From positions 1 to 64,000 of the forward strand of contig JAUNHV010000004.1 in NCBI GenBank assembly GCA_030523725.1: a DNA stretch of 64,000 bases, written 5' to 3'. The stretch's first letter is position 1. Each line of letters starts with the position of its first letter. The position numbers and the translations under genes are program-made. Below, piece after piece: positions 42,873-52,001 of the stretch. The notes under the pieces are model-generated. The model was not told the origin of the DNA. It made no database searches and saw only the letters and a list, made by a program, of their open reading frames with translations. The stretch comes from Synergistaceae bacterium (GTDB taxonomy: Bacteria > Synergistota > Synergistia > Synergistales > Synergistaceae).

Positions 42873-44003
42873 CTATACTCCTTGTATTTCTCTTCTAATG
42901 TTATTAGCAAAGCTACTATCCAGAAAGTGTTCAACAACACGTTTCTTTGCTGCCTCACCAAACTTTTCTCTTAAAATTCTATCGTCTGCTAGCTTTTTTA
43001 TTGCTTCTGCATAAGCCACAACGTTACAATTGGGAACCTCTATACCTGTTTTTCCATTAATGCTGACATAATTCACGCCGCTTCCAGGTATGGTAAAAGT
43101 AACTGATGGCTTACCATAATACATAGCTTCTGCTAAAGCGAGACCAAATGCTTCATTTTTTGTAATAGAGGGAAAACAAAAAATATCCATGGCAGACATA
43201 TATGCTTTTAATTCACCATCTGAAATAGACCCAAGGAAATTAATCTTACTATCCCCTTTTGCTTGTCTTTTCAATTTTTCTGTCAGCTCTCCCTTGCCAA
43301 TAATATAAAATCTGAAACGGTTATCGAGATATTTACTTGCCTCTATCAGATAGCCAATACCCTTATATTCTGTATGTCTGCCAACCGCAAGGCAAATAAT
43401 TTTACCATTATTTTCTGCCCTTATACTCTTTGCAAATTCATCAACCTCAGGTGTTCTCATAAATCTATCCACACTGACACAATTTGGGATAACAACACAC
43501 TTCCACTTCACTTGTTGCAACCATAAACTACCTTCAACATAGTTTGGAGAAGTAGCGATAATTTTGTCAGCACGAGAAAGAAGACGTTTATTTTGCAGGC
43601 TAAAGAAAATTCTGAGAAACCTCTGCTTTATAATATCAAGATGCCAGTAAATTATCAGTTTCGTACTTTTTTCTAAATGCTTAAGAATATAGTGTGCTGC
43701 AAATGGATTGGGGTAGTGGAAAATTACTATGTCCGGCTTAAAATCCTCCATCGTATGCTTAAGAAGCTTCCCATACGAAAAAGACAATGATTGAGAAAAC
43801 ATCTTTGCAAAACAGCCCGCCCTAACTATGTCTACACCATCTACTACATTAATTGCGTCTCCTTGTTCATTGTCATGGTTAAAGCAAAATACTTTTTGCC
43901 CATACATATCTTTTAACGCTGTAACGCAGTCTCTTGCTACTTGTTCTAAGCCACCTCTAAAGGGAAAGTAATATTTTGATACGTGTAAAATTTTTTTTTT
44001 CAC
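42873..44003 (-). CDS. Glycosyltransferase family 4
   Basis: The protein matches GT4 enzymes: KKILHVSKYYFPFRGGLEQVARDCVTAL, IVVIPNCVSVDRF-like linker, LAVGRHTEYKGIGYLIEASKYL and FCFPSITKNEAFGLALAEAMYYGKPSVTF (donor-site glutamates). The start is uncertain. An ATG at 44066 gives 397 residues but has only a weak ribosome site. A GTG at 44003 gives 376 residues, matches where family members begin, and follows a strong GAGGAGG, though 14 bases away. Ten consecutive A residues on the coding strand lie just after the GTG. It would transfer an early sugar of the repeat unit. Confidence 0.83.
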   Translation of the reverse strand: MKKKILHVSKYYFPFRGGLEQVARDCVTALKDMYGQKVFCFNHDNEQGDAINVVDGVDIVRAGCFAKMFSQSLSFSYGKLLKHTMEDFKPDIVIFHYPNPFAAHYILKHLEKSTKLIIYWHLDIIKQRFLRIFFSLQNKRLLSRADKIIATSPNYVEGSLWLQQVKWKCVVIPNCVSVDRFMRTPEVDEFAKSIRAENNGKIICLAVGRHTEYKGIGYLIEASKYLDNRFRFYIIGKGELTEKLKRQAKGDSKINFLGSISDGELKAYMSAMDIFCFPSITKNEAFGLALAEAMYYGKPSVTFTIPGSGVNYVSINGKTGIEVPNCNVVAYAEAIKKLADDRILREKFGEAAKKRVVEHFLDSSFANNIRREIQGV

Positions 44004-44106
44004 TTTGTCTAGAATTTCCTCCTCAATCGTCTGCTTTGAATAAGTATTAAGCAGAAAACTTACCATCGCATTTTCCCCGAGAGGGCAAGAATAAACTAGT
44101 GTTCTT

Positions 44107-44811
44107 TTACAATCGTCTGTTAGGTCTTTCTTCTAAATCTCCGCTATAGTAATAGCTATGTGAATGTTTATTACGCTCAATTTTAACTTGATTTAACACA
44201 CAACCAATTATATTTGCTCCAGCTTGTTCCAAGCGATTTTTTACCTCTTTTGCAACTTGTGGCGACACCAGTTCGCTTTCAACAACCAAAATTACTCCGT
44301 CAACAAGATGGCTAATAGCAACTGCGTCTGTGAAGGGCATCACGGGTGGCATATCTAGCAACACATAGTCGTAATCCTGTGCCAGCTGAGATAATAAATT
44401 TGAAAAATTTTTGCTAATGAGAAGCTCACTTGGATTTGAAGGAAGTGGACCAGACGCTAAGCAATCCAACGTTAACCCTTCAACTGACCTAATATATGTT
44501 TTGTAGTCTCCACCAGAAGTTAGCAAGTTTGTTAATCCGGTATTGCCTCCGCCTAGATGTTGCGCAACGGATGGATTACGAAGGTTACAGTTAACATAAA
44601 TTACTTTGTTTCCGGCTTGCGCTAAAACAGTGGCAAGATTCATTGTCACAGTGGTTTTGCCTTCTCCGGGAAGGCTGCTCGTGATCAAAATCTTTTTTAA
44701 AGGTTTACTTATCGAAGCAAATGTGACATTGGTTCTAATTGCACGGTATGTTTCTGTAATAGGACTATTTGGATATCTGTAAGAGGTGAAGTTTAATTTT
44801 ATTTTTTCCAT
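44107..44811 (-). CDS. CpsD/CapB-type tyrosine kinase with altered Walker A' motif
   Basis: The 234-residue cytoplasmic P-loop protein has the Walker A motif SSLPGEGKTT (45-54), Walker B YVLLDMPPV and a C-terminal tyrosine cluster (HSYYYSGD). ETYRAIRTNV near the N-terminus is the partner-contact motif of these kinases. It pairs with the Wzz/CpsC-like protein encoded just upstream to control chain length and export by autophosphorylation. The Walker A' motif, normally with two Asp residues (DxDLR), reads VNCNLRNP, so both acidic residues (74, 76) are Asn. Whether it is still a kinase is open. Confidence 0.87.
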   Translation of the reverse strand: MEKIKLNFTSYRYPNSPITETYRAIRTNVTFASISKPLKKILITSSLPGEGKTTVTMNLATVLAQAGNKVIYVNCNLRNPSVAQHLGGGNTGLTNLLTSGGDYKTYIRSVEGLTLDCLASGPLPSNPSELLISKNFSNLLSQLAQDYDYVLLDMPPVMPFTDAVAISHLVDGVILVVESELVSPQVAKEVKNRLEQAGANIIGCVLNQVKIERNKHSHSYYYSGDLEERPNRRL

Positions 44812-44830
44812 TTTCTTTTCTCCGTTCCTC

Positions 44831-46330
44831 CTACAAGTTGAATCTTTTTAATGAGAAATTTTTCCATAGTCCCTTTTTTTCCTTGGCTTTCCTTGCGTTA
44901 ACAAAAAATTCTTCATCAGGAATACTGCCCAAGACGGGAAGTCCAAGGTGCTTTGTAATGTCTCCTTCTGCATTTATTGTTGCTTTGAAAATAAATCGCC
45001 AAGTTATGTGTCCCACACTAAAAAATCCACCTAAAAAGGCACAGATAAAAAGAATCTTCAGAATTTTAGGAGAGCTTGGTTTTTCTGGTAAATTCCCGGC
45101 ATCAACTACTTGAATATCACCAACCTCCATTGCCTCTGCAATTCGGGCTTCCTCATACCTCCTAGCTAACATTGCGTATATTTCTCCTGCTAGGCCACAG
45201 TCGCGCTTAAGCAGAACATATTCCTGGTCGAGAGCAGGTAATTTTTCTATCTCCTTATCGTATCGCGATGACAATTCTTCAAGAAGCTTTCTTTTATGCA
45301 CAATGGAAACCAACGCCGCCTCATGACCTAACTTTGAGCCAATCAATCCTTGGTGAATTTCGTTTGTTGAAGGAGCCTTTAGTTTAACAACCTTGTTTAT
45401 CTCTACATTAAGCTTTTTCTTTAACTCTGCAATCCGGTTTTGTATTACTTGCACGTTTGGATGTTTGTCTGTGTATTTATCTATACAATTAATTTTTTCC
45501 AGCTCTAGTGCCGTGATAGCATTTCTAACACTTTCCGTAGCTGGGCTTACGGCAACACTTATTACACCAGCCTTAGCAAGTTGCTCTTTAACTACCTTTA
45601 ATCCACTGAGGTTCATGCTTTCTGCAATTTCGTTTGCTGCAATTTCACTGTCAAGTCTGGTTAAGCGTCCACTCAGAAAATCCGCACGTTCACCAGGAGT
45701 AAAGTATTTGTTTTTTACAAGAAAATCTCGCAGCTTTGTTTCCAAATCATTTAATTCCTTCTTTGCCTGCTGTGAACGCTCCTTTAAGAACTTGCCTAAT
45801 GCACGTTGCTCCACTTGTCCAAGTTCATTTAACTTGTTTTGAAAAGATTCTAGTAAATAATTGTTTAATTTCTGTGCATACTCGGCTGTTTTTGCGTTTG
45901 TGGTAACCTTTAAAAGGTCTGACGTTTCTACAGGTTCAACTTCCATACGTTTCTTTATGAAGCCTTCGTATTTGGGTTGTTTTTTGTGGGGTATTTCTGG
46001 AAAATCCTCTTCTATATGTTTTAAGACAGGCTCTACAACACCCCGGCTCTTTAAAATTTCAGAATAGGTTGCTACCTGCTGTGAAGCCATCAAGCCTCCT
46101 CCCATAACTGCATTGATAGGATTGAAGCTGATTCCACCTTTGCTTGATTTTACGCGTAACAGCGCTGTGCTTTCATACTTTGGGGAAGCTACTAAACAAT
46201 AAATACCACCTATCACAAGCCCAATCAAAACGCAACGTGCAACAAACTTCCAGCGCTTTAACACAGCTCGGGACAGTTCTGCCAAATCTATTTCTAATTC
46301 TTCTTCTTGTTGTAATTGTTCTTTTTCCAT
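44831..46330 (-). CDS. Wzz/GumC-family polysaccharide co-polymerase
   Basis: From ATG 46330 (GAGGAG six bases upstream) the protein has 499 residues. It has a Wzz domain start (EIDLAELSRAVLKRWKFVARCVLIGLVIGGIYCLVA, first membrane helix), a long periplasmic coiled-coil region (about 150-400) with repeated Lys/Glu heptads, and a second membrane helix (about 440-465, ILKILFICAFLGGFFSVGHITWRF). A short cytoplasmic tail follows. It regulates chain length and bridges the Wza channel to the polymerase. The kinase is a separate polypeptide, as in Firmicutes, although the Wza partner is of the diderm type. An upstream ATG at 46360 overlaps wza. Confidence 0.9.
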   Translation of the reverse strand: MEKEQLQQEEELEIDLAELSRAVLKRWKFVARCVLIGLVIGGIYCLVASPKYESTALLRVKSSKGGISFNPINAVMGGGLMASQQVATYSEILKSRGVVEPVLKHIEEDFPEIPHKKQPKYEGFIKKRMEVEPVETSDLLKVTTNAKTAEYAQKLNNYLLESFQNKLNELGQVEQRALGKFLKERSQQAKKELNDLETKLRDFLVKNKYFTPGERADFLSGRLTRLDSEIAANEIAESMNLSGLKVVKEQLAKAGVISVAVSPATESVRNAITALELEKINCIDKYTDKHPNVQVIQNRIAELKKKLNVEINKVVKLKAPSTNEIHQGLIGSKLGHEAALVSIVHKRKLLEELSSRYDKEIEKLPALDQEYVLLKRDCGLAGEIYAMLARRYEEARIAEAMEVGDIQVVDAGNLPEKPSSPKILKILFICAFLGGFFSVGHITWRFIFKATINAEGDITKHLGLPVLGSIPDEEFFVNARKAKEKKGLWKNFSLKRFNL

Positions 46331-46346
46331 TTTTTGCTCCTCTAAT

Positions 46347-47084
46347 TTATACATCGCCATTGCTCAGCTTGTAGATTTGATATGCCGCCCCTAGCACGCG
46401 ACCTAATATGTCAAAAATATTTTGACGATGGTTGCGTGTTACAAAAAGGAAATCACCCTCGTTTAGCTCAACATTTTGCGACAAATCCCCTTTGGATATG
46501 AGGCGCTGTATATTTAACTTTGTAACTCCCTGCTCCAAGATTTTCGCTCCCTCTGGTGTTTTTCCAGCCTCGCATACCTTTTCTACAGTATCAGCACGGA
46601 TTAAAAGCACCCAACGAGCTTCTCCAGTTCGCGTAAAGCCGCCCGCTGCGCTAAGTGCATCAAGCACCCTCTGTCCCTTTGCGTTTGAAAGGCTAATTGT
46701 TCCTGGTTTTTGCACCTCACCAAGGAGAAACACCTGTTTTGATCCGTATGCTGTCACATTTACTGCAATCCTTGGTTTAACAATATATTCCTCGATTCGT
46801 CTTGTTAACTCCTCTGTAAACTGACTAACGGTTTTGCCGGCTGCGGTAACTTCCCCTATCAATTGAAAGTTCATCTTTCCGTCCGGACGGACAATGAACT
46901 GGGATTTAGCCCCAGCAGAAGCATTGCTACTCAGTTCGCTATGCCCTGTCACCTGGATAAACAATGTATCCCCCCGACCTATCACATAATCCGAGGCCCG
47001 TGCCACAGGCACAAAAAAAGGCAAGGTAATAATGGAAATGATACACATTATTGCACTTGCCAAACAAATTACAAATTTTTTCAT
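46347..47084 (-). CDS. wza: Wza-type polysaccharide export protein
   Basis: The 245-residue protein has a signal peptide (about 1-30, ending near ARAS). A Poly_export domain follows (DYVIGRGDTLFIQVTGHSEL, FIVRPDGKMNFQLIGEVTAAGKTVSQFTEELTRRIEEYI), then an SLBB domain (VFLLGEVQKPGTISL and DALSAAGGFT). It forms the outer-membrane exit channel of Wzx/Wzy capsules. There is no lipobox Cys after the signal, so it may not be a lipoprotein, unlike the classical Wza. It is the first gene of the polysaccharide locus and is preceded by a long leader. Confidence 0.9.
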   Translation of the reverse strand: MKKFVICLASAIMCIISIITLPFFVPVARASDYVIGRGDTLFIQVTGHSELSSNASAGAKSQFIVRPDGKMNFQLIGEVTAAGKTVSQFTEELTRRIEEYIVKPRIAVNVTAYGSKQVFLLGEVQKPGTISLSNAKGQRVLDALSAAGGFTRTGEARWVLLIRADTVEKVCEAGKTPEGAKILEQGVTKLNIQRLISKGDLSQNVELNEGDFLFVTRNHRQNIFDILGRVLGAAYQIYKLSNGDV

Positions 47085-47385
47085 ATTTCACCTCTCTATT
47101 TTTGTATTATCAGATAATATTTTTGTCTAATAACCTAAGGCTTGTATGCCATGCTATCTTCATCGCACACAAACTCGGGCTTTACAAGTAAGACCCCTAC
47201 TACTGCGAAGTAAAGCCTCTACGGAGTAACCCCCCCAACAAAACCAAACAAATAAACAATTGTTGCTATTAGACTTTTTAAACTAAAAGGATACAAAAAT
47301 ATATCCCCCTAATCACACTGGCTGTAGTATACACTAATTCAAGATTTTTGTGAAGGGGGGAACAATTATCCAAACATCCAAAAAA
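47085..47385 (-). promoter_or_regulatory. Promoter and ~235-nt leader of the polysaccharide locus
   Basis: On the minus strand TTCACA (47349-47354) and TATACT (47326-47331) are 17 bases apart, with a TG extension. The leader that follows contains GGCTTTAC/GTAAAGCC arms (47178-47185 / 47210-47217) around the sequence shared with the window's first bases (47183-47201), a run of seven G (as C on the plus strand at about 47226) and a GAGAGGTG ribosome site. A leader this long is common in capsule operons controlled by antitermination. No known element such as ops was found. Confidence 0.55.
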
Positions 47386-49899
47386 TTACTCTTCTCGCTC
47401 ACTAATCTTCTTTGCCAACTCTTCCCTCATCTTGTACTTCAAAATTTTGCCAGCTGCATTCATTGGGAATTCCGACACAAACTGGACATATTTCGGACAT
47501 TTGTGACGTGCCACGTTGGCAAGAAAATAGTCTTTTACTTCTTGCTCTGTTAGCTCCGTATCTTCCTTGACGATAATAACTGCAGCAATTTCCTCACCTA
47601 GTGCTTCGTCTGGAACACCTATCACCTGCACGTCCTTAACCTTTGGGTGTGTATATAAAAATTCCTCAAGCTCTTTTGGATAAATATTTTCGCCACCACG
47701 AATTATCATATCCTTCAAGCGCCCTGTTATCTTGTAATTTCCCTCAGGGGTTCTGCAAGCCAAGTCACCCGTGTGAAGCCATCCATGTTCGTCTATTGCT
47801 TGGTGTGTAGCCTCCGGCATCTTGTAGTACCCCTTCATTATATTATAACCTCGAGCCAAAAACTCACCACTTACGTTATCGGGACAATCCTCACCAGTAT
47901 CAGGATTCACGATTCTACATTCAACCTCTGGTAATGGATGTCCTACAGTAGAAACTCTAACCTCGAGCGTATCGTCTGTTTCGCTCATCGTACAACCGGG
48001 GCTTGCCTCTGTTTGTCCGTAAACGATAACAATTTCTTTCATGTTCATTTTTTCTATTACGTCGCGCATTTTGGACTCGGGGCAAGGGCTACCCGCCATG
48101 ATACCTGTTCTCATGCAGGAAAAATCCGTTTTTTCAAAGTCTGGATGCTCCATCATTGCAATAAACATTGTTGGAACTCCGTGAAAACACGTGATTCGCT
48201 CTTCGTTTATACAACTTAAACTTGCTTTTGTTGAAAAATATGGCAAGGGTGAAAGAGTTGTTCCGTGGGTCATAGAAGCTGTCATTGCAAGCACCATACC
48301 AAAGCAATGAAACATCGGAACATGGATCATCATGCGATCTGCCGTAGAGAGATCCATTCTATCTCCAATACATTTACCATTGTTTACTACATTATGGTGT
48401 GTAAGCATGACTCCCTTTGGAAAACCGGTTGTTCCGCTCGTGTATTGCATATTGCAAACGTCGTGAACAGAAACCTGTCGCGCTGCTTGGCGAAGTGCAA
48501 TCACAGGTGTTTTTTCTGCCAAATCCATTGCTTCATTCCAATTAATACAGCCTTTAGAATGAAAATTCACAGAAATAACATTGCGCAAAAAAGGTAAACG
48601 TTTGCAGGCAAGAGGTGTTGAGCTCTTTGGATCATGGGCATCCAGCTCTGGGCAAAGTCCGTGGATGATTTGTTCGTAATTTATGTCCTTAAAGTGGTCT
48701 ATCATAACAAGGGTATGTGTGTCGGACTGACGAAGCAGATATTCGGCTTCGTTAATTTTATAGGCTGTGTTCATTGTAACAAGCACAGCACCTATTTTTG
48801 TTACTGCCCAAAAAGTGATATACCACTGTGGCAGGTTTGTGCACCAAAGAGCAACGTGACTTCCAGCTTTTACACCAAGAGCCATGAGAGCTCGTGCTGC
48901 CTGGTTTACGTCGTCGCGAAATTCCTTGTAAGTCCTTGTGTAATCACAGGAAGTATAACGAAAAGCGTATTGGTCCGGAAAATCCCGAACAATTTGATCC
49001 AACACATCACTAAAGGTTTTGTCTATAAGTTTTTCTTTTTGCCAAGGGAAATATCCAGTGCCAGATTTGTTTTCATAAAGACATCTCCTTGAGGCCTGGC
49101 GTCTCGGATCTCCCCATTTTTTCGCTACGCTAGCAAAGTGTAATGCAATAAGCTCAAGCTCCTGAACTACTCCCCAAGAAGGATGCCATTCAAGAGCAAC
49201 AAAACCGTCATAATTTATAGAATAAAGTGCTCTTATTGTTTCTGCAATGGGTAGGGTTCCTTCGTTAACAAAACAATATTTGACTACACCATTTTCCAAA
49301 CAACTGTCCTTCATGTGAACATGGCGAACGTAGGCACCAAGATTTTTTATTGTTGTTTCTGGTGTTTCTGAGCCTTCTCGCACAGTGTGTTGCACGTCCC
49401 AAAGAGCTGCTATATTATCGCTTGCAAAGAATTCCAAAATTTCGCAAAGAAACGTAGAATTTGAAAAACAAGCTATTGTTTCAAGCAATATACAAATATT
49501 TTTCTCCCGCGCAAAAGGAATTACTTCTTCCAAAACTGCTATTGTGTTTTTTTTGCAATCTTCTAGCGAAAGCTCGTTGCATTTCGCACCAACTCTTACA
49601 TAAGGACAAGACAAATTTTTTGCAATTGACAAGACAGTTTTTATGTGTTCCACGTTTAATTTTATATTATTATCCGTTATGTCACAGCTAGAGGAAATAC
49701 AAGGAATAGATAAAGACAAGTCAAAAAGTTGCCTTGCTATAACAGGTGAATTTGTTTTGTCAAAAAGCCCTGAATTTTCGAATCGAGGCTCATTAATACT
49801 GTGAACATCTATTCCGTTAAAGTCACAATTTTTTGCTATTTTTACAAACTCTTGCCAGGAATACTCTTCCCAACCGTATGTTGAAAAGGAAATTTTCAT
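47386..49899 (-). CDS. Fusion of a sugar-phosphate isomerase-like TIM barrel with an AMP-forming acyl-CoA synthetase
   Basis: The 837-residue protein has two complete halves. Residues 1-275 look like xylose-isomerase-type TIM barrels (IolE/IolI-like): ILLETIACF (E140), ALWDVQH (D168), YVRHVHMKD (H193/H195) and FVALEWHP (E237) supply a metal site. Residues about 285-837 form an adenylate-forming synthetase with MQYTSGTTGFPKG (485-497), VYGQTEASP, GWLHTGDLA, GRLKDMIIRGGENIYPKELE and the C-terminal Lys motif NAAGKILKYKM. It thus resembles a fatty or short-chain acyl-CoA ligase. No substrate can be named for either half. It is followed by a promoter for wza and preceded by uridine phosphorylase, with no obvious partner genes. 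Confidence 0.87.
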   Translation of the reverse strand: MKISFSTYGWEEYSWQEFVKIAKNCDFNGIDVHSINEPRFENSGLFDKTNSPVIARQLFDLSLSIPCISSSCDITDNNIKLNVEHIKTVLSIAKNLSCPYVRVGAKCNELSLEDCKKNTIAVLEEVIPFAREKNICILLETIACFSNSTFLCEILEFFASDNIAALWDVQHTVREGSETPETTIKNLGAYVRHVHMKDSCLENGVVKYCFVNEGTLPIAETIRALYSINYDGFVALEWHPSWGVVQELELIALHFASVAKKWGDPRRQASRRCLYENKSGTGYFPWQKEKLIDKTFSDVLDQIVRDFPDQYAFRYTSCDYTRTYKEFRDDVNQAARALMALGVKAGSHVALWCTNLPQWYITFWAVTKIGAVLVTMNTAYKINEAEYLLRQSDTHTLVMIDHFKDINYEQIIHGLCPELDAHDPKSSTPLACKRLPFLRNVISVNFHSKGCINWNEAMDLAEKTPVIALRQAARQVSVHDVCNMQYTSGTTGFPKGVMLTHHNVVNNGKCIGDRMDLSTADRMMIHVPMFHCFGMVLAMTASMTHGTTLSPLPYFSTKASLSCINEERITCFHGVPTMFIAMMEHPDFEKTDFSCMRTGIMAGSPCPESKMRDVIEKMNMKEIVIVYGQTEASPGCTMSETDDTLEVRVSTVGHPLPEVECRIVNPDTGEDCPDNVSGEFLARGYNIMKGYYKMPEATHQAIDEHGWLHTGDLACRTPEGNYKITGRLKDMIIRGGENIYPKELEEFLYTHPKVKDVQVIGVPDEALGEEIAAVIIVKEDTELTEQEVKDYFLANVARHKCPKYVQFVSEFPMNAAGKILKYKMREELAKKISEREE

Positions 49900-49916
49900 A
49901 ACTAGTACTCCATATT

Positions 49917-50711
49917 TTATTTATGTATTTCTTCACTAATTAGAATCTCCAAAGCCTTCTTTGTAACAGCTTGGAAATTTTTTTCTGCCACTTTATACAT
50001 ATCACGAGAAGCAACCGTCTCACTCTCGGTTCTTTTTGCTATAACGCCATTTATTGCACCTGCACGAAGACCAAAAACGTTTGCTATTGTAAAAAGTGTT
50101 GCGCTCTCCATTTCAAAATTTGTAACACCAAGTTTCTGCCATTCCTTCAAGCTTCCTTGAAAACGACGGAGAACGTAGTTGGAAAAACAGTCATATCTCT
50201 CCTGACCAGGCCAAAAAGTATCAGAAGAAACATTTATACCAACCTTATGGGGTATTTTAAGCTCTCGTGCGGCTTGTCGCAAAGCAAGTGTTATATCAAG
50301 ATCTGCCGTAGCAGGGAATTCTATTGGTGCAAAGTGTGAGCTTGTTCCCTCAAGACGGACAGAAGCCTTGTTTATAACAACGTCTCCTATATTCAAGTCC
50401 TCCCTTATTGAGCCGGTTGTTCCAACACGAATAAAATTCTTTACCCCCAACTGTGCAAGCTCCTCAACTCCTATAGCAACGCTTGGTCCACCCATTCCAG
50501 TTGACATAACGAGTACCGGTTTTTCACAAACATAGGTTAGCCAAGAAGTGTATTCCCTATGACTAGCTATAAATTTTGCATTTTTTCCTATGGCCTTTGC
50601 AAGTTCTTCTACACGTCCTGGGTCTCCTGGCAATATTACGTATTGTGCGTTTTCTATTAAGTCTCTGTTTAAGCCAATGTGATATAAAACTGCATTATCC
50701 AAAGACTCCAT
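49917..50711 (-). CDS. udp: Uridine phosphorylase
   Basis: The 264-residue protein splits uridine (and deoxyuridine) with phosphate. Motifs of the PNP/UDP family of the NP-I type are present: YVILPGDPGRVEELAKAI, VMSTGMGGPSVAIGVEELAQLG, IRVGTTGSIREDLNIGDVVI and NFEMESATLFTIANVFGLRAGAI, with the ribose-binding Glu and Met. The length is normal and there is no signal peptide. It lies 17 bases upstream of the fusion gene on the same strand, so the two may share a transcript. Its promoter is at 50750-50778. Confidence 0.93.
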   Translation of the reverse strand: MESLDNAVLYHIGLNRDLIENAQYVILPGDPGRVEELAKAIGKNAKFIASHREYTSWLTYVCEKPVLVMSTGMGGPSVAIGVEELAQLGVKNFIRVGTTGSIREDLNIGDVVINKASVRLEGTSSHFAPIEFPATADLDITLALRQAARELKIPHKVGINVSSDTFWPGQERYDCFSNYVLRRFQGSLKEWQKLGVTNFEMESATLFTIANVFGLRAGAINGVIAKRTESETVASRDMYKVAEKNFQAVTKKALEILISEEIHK

Positions 50712-50749
50712 CTTCTATATCCTCTCTATGTTTTTTAACGATTTATCTA

Positions 50750-50778
50750 ATTATACCAAAAAACTCTCTTTTATGAAA
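50750..50778 (-). promoter_or_regulatory. Probable promoter of udp
   Basis: On the minus strand a perfect TATAAT (50750-50755) lies 17 bases after TTTCAT (50773-50778), a weak -35. The gap 50712-50911 between udp and recF also has a short AAAGTC/GACTTT hairpin at 50812-50826 that could end recF transcription. Confidence 0.5.
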
Positions 50779-50911
50779 TTGTATAGACTAAAATCTAAAA
50801 TTAACAATAAAAGTCAAAGACTTTTTACTTTTTAGATCTTTTACCTTTGTTTTTTTATCTTTCTTTTTTGTCGTTTTTTATTTTCTGTTCTACCATATTT
50901 ATGTATATTTT

Positions 50912-51976
50912 TTACTCTATTGCTCCATCTATAACGTTTAAAACTCTTATATTTATTTCTTTAGCTAATTCTTCTTCTATCTCTGTGGTTGTAGCACAAA
51001 TTTGACCACCTCTTTTAATAAACTCTGCTAACAATATTTTTCGTGCTTCTCTATCAAGGTCTGACATTATTTCATCTAACAATAGAATTGGTGTTCGCCC
51101 TATTTTTCTTGTTATGGTATCTGTAACAGCAAGCATTATAGAAATTGCTGTTCGTCTTCTTTGCCCTCTGCTTAAAAAAGCTTTTGCTGCTTTTCCCTCT
51201 GTAAAAAGAAAAATCTCGTCCCTATGTGGTCCAACAATAGGATAACGAAATCTTAATTCTCTTTCTCTTTGTAATTTAACTGCTTCTATAAAACTGTTTT
51301 TTATTTGGTTTCCACAAGTTGTTCCACTTTTTACATACTGTAGAGTTAAGGGATATGGGCATATATTATTTTTTGTTATTTCTTCTGCCAAAAGAGCAAT
51401 ATATTTTTCTCTCATGCTCCATATCCATTCTACCAGTGGTTCTGCTGCTTTATTTATTGCTTCTAGTTGAACATTTCCTTCTACCTTTGTAGAACTCTTT
51501 AATATAATTGTTTTTTGTTTTATTGCTCTACGATATTCCGAAAGTCTATATGCATAGGAGGGAACAATGAGAGACAAAGCAATATCTAGTATTCTTCTTC
51601 TTGCTATTGCTGTTCCTTCAACTATTTCTAAATCTTGTGGTAAAAACATTAAAAGAGGTATTTTTTGGCGTAACTCTGTTGCATTTATTCTTTTTTCACA
51701 GAATCTGAATGTTGTTTTTTGCGCAATTTGTGCTTCTACAATTTCATTTTCCTCTGTTTGTCCTGCCAAGAGTATTCCTCTAAGAGAACTTCCCCAAGTT
51801 ACAAGATTTTCGGATCCCTTTTCCAAAGGTCCCCATCCAGATAAAATGCTTATTGCTTCCAAAATATTTGTTTTTCCTACACCATTTTTTCCACAAAACA
51901 AATTTAGCCCAAGAGATAATTTTATCTCTTGGGCTTTTATATTTTTGAAGTTTGTAAATTTTACTTTTTTATACAC
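50912..51976 (-). CDS. recF: DNA recombination/repair protein RecF
   Basis: The 354-residue SMC-like ATPase has the Walker A motif GKNGVGKTN (about 30-38), signature LSRGQRRRTAISIML and Walker B TPILLLDEIMSDLD. It loads RecA at gaps with RecO and RecR. Its position after dnaN is the usual dnaA-dnaN-recF order. The expected small S4-domain gene and gyrB do not follow; uridine phosphorylase is next instead. Confidence 0.95.
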   Translation of the reverse strand: MYKKVKFTNFKNIKAQEIKLSLGLNLFCGKNGVGKTNILEAISILSGWGPLEKGSENLVTWGSSLRGILLAGQTEENEIVEAQIAQKTTFRFCEKRINATELRQKIPLLMFLPQDLEIVEGTAIARRRILDIALSLIVPSYAYRLSEYRRAIKQKTIILKSSTKVEGNVQLEAINKAAEPLVEWIWSMREKYIALLAEEITKNNICPYPLTLQYVKSGTTCGNQIKNSFIEAVKLQRERELRFRYPIVGPHRDEIFLFTEGKAAKAFLSRGQRRRTAISIMLAVTDTITRKIGRTPILLLDEIMSDLDREARKILLAEFIKRGGQICATTTEIEEELAKEINIRVLNVIDGAIE

Positions 51977-52001
51977 CTTTGCTTACACTAAAAAATTCAG
52001 T

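Noticed and set aside
44838-46374. Plus-strand frames (up to 149 codons) opposite the Wzz gene
   Set aside because: They are antisense artefacts of the Wzz coding sequence, rich in Ser/Phe and without ribosome sites.
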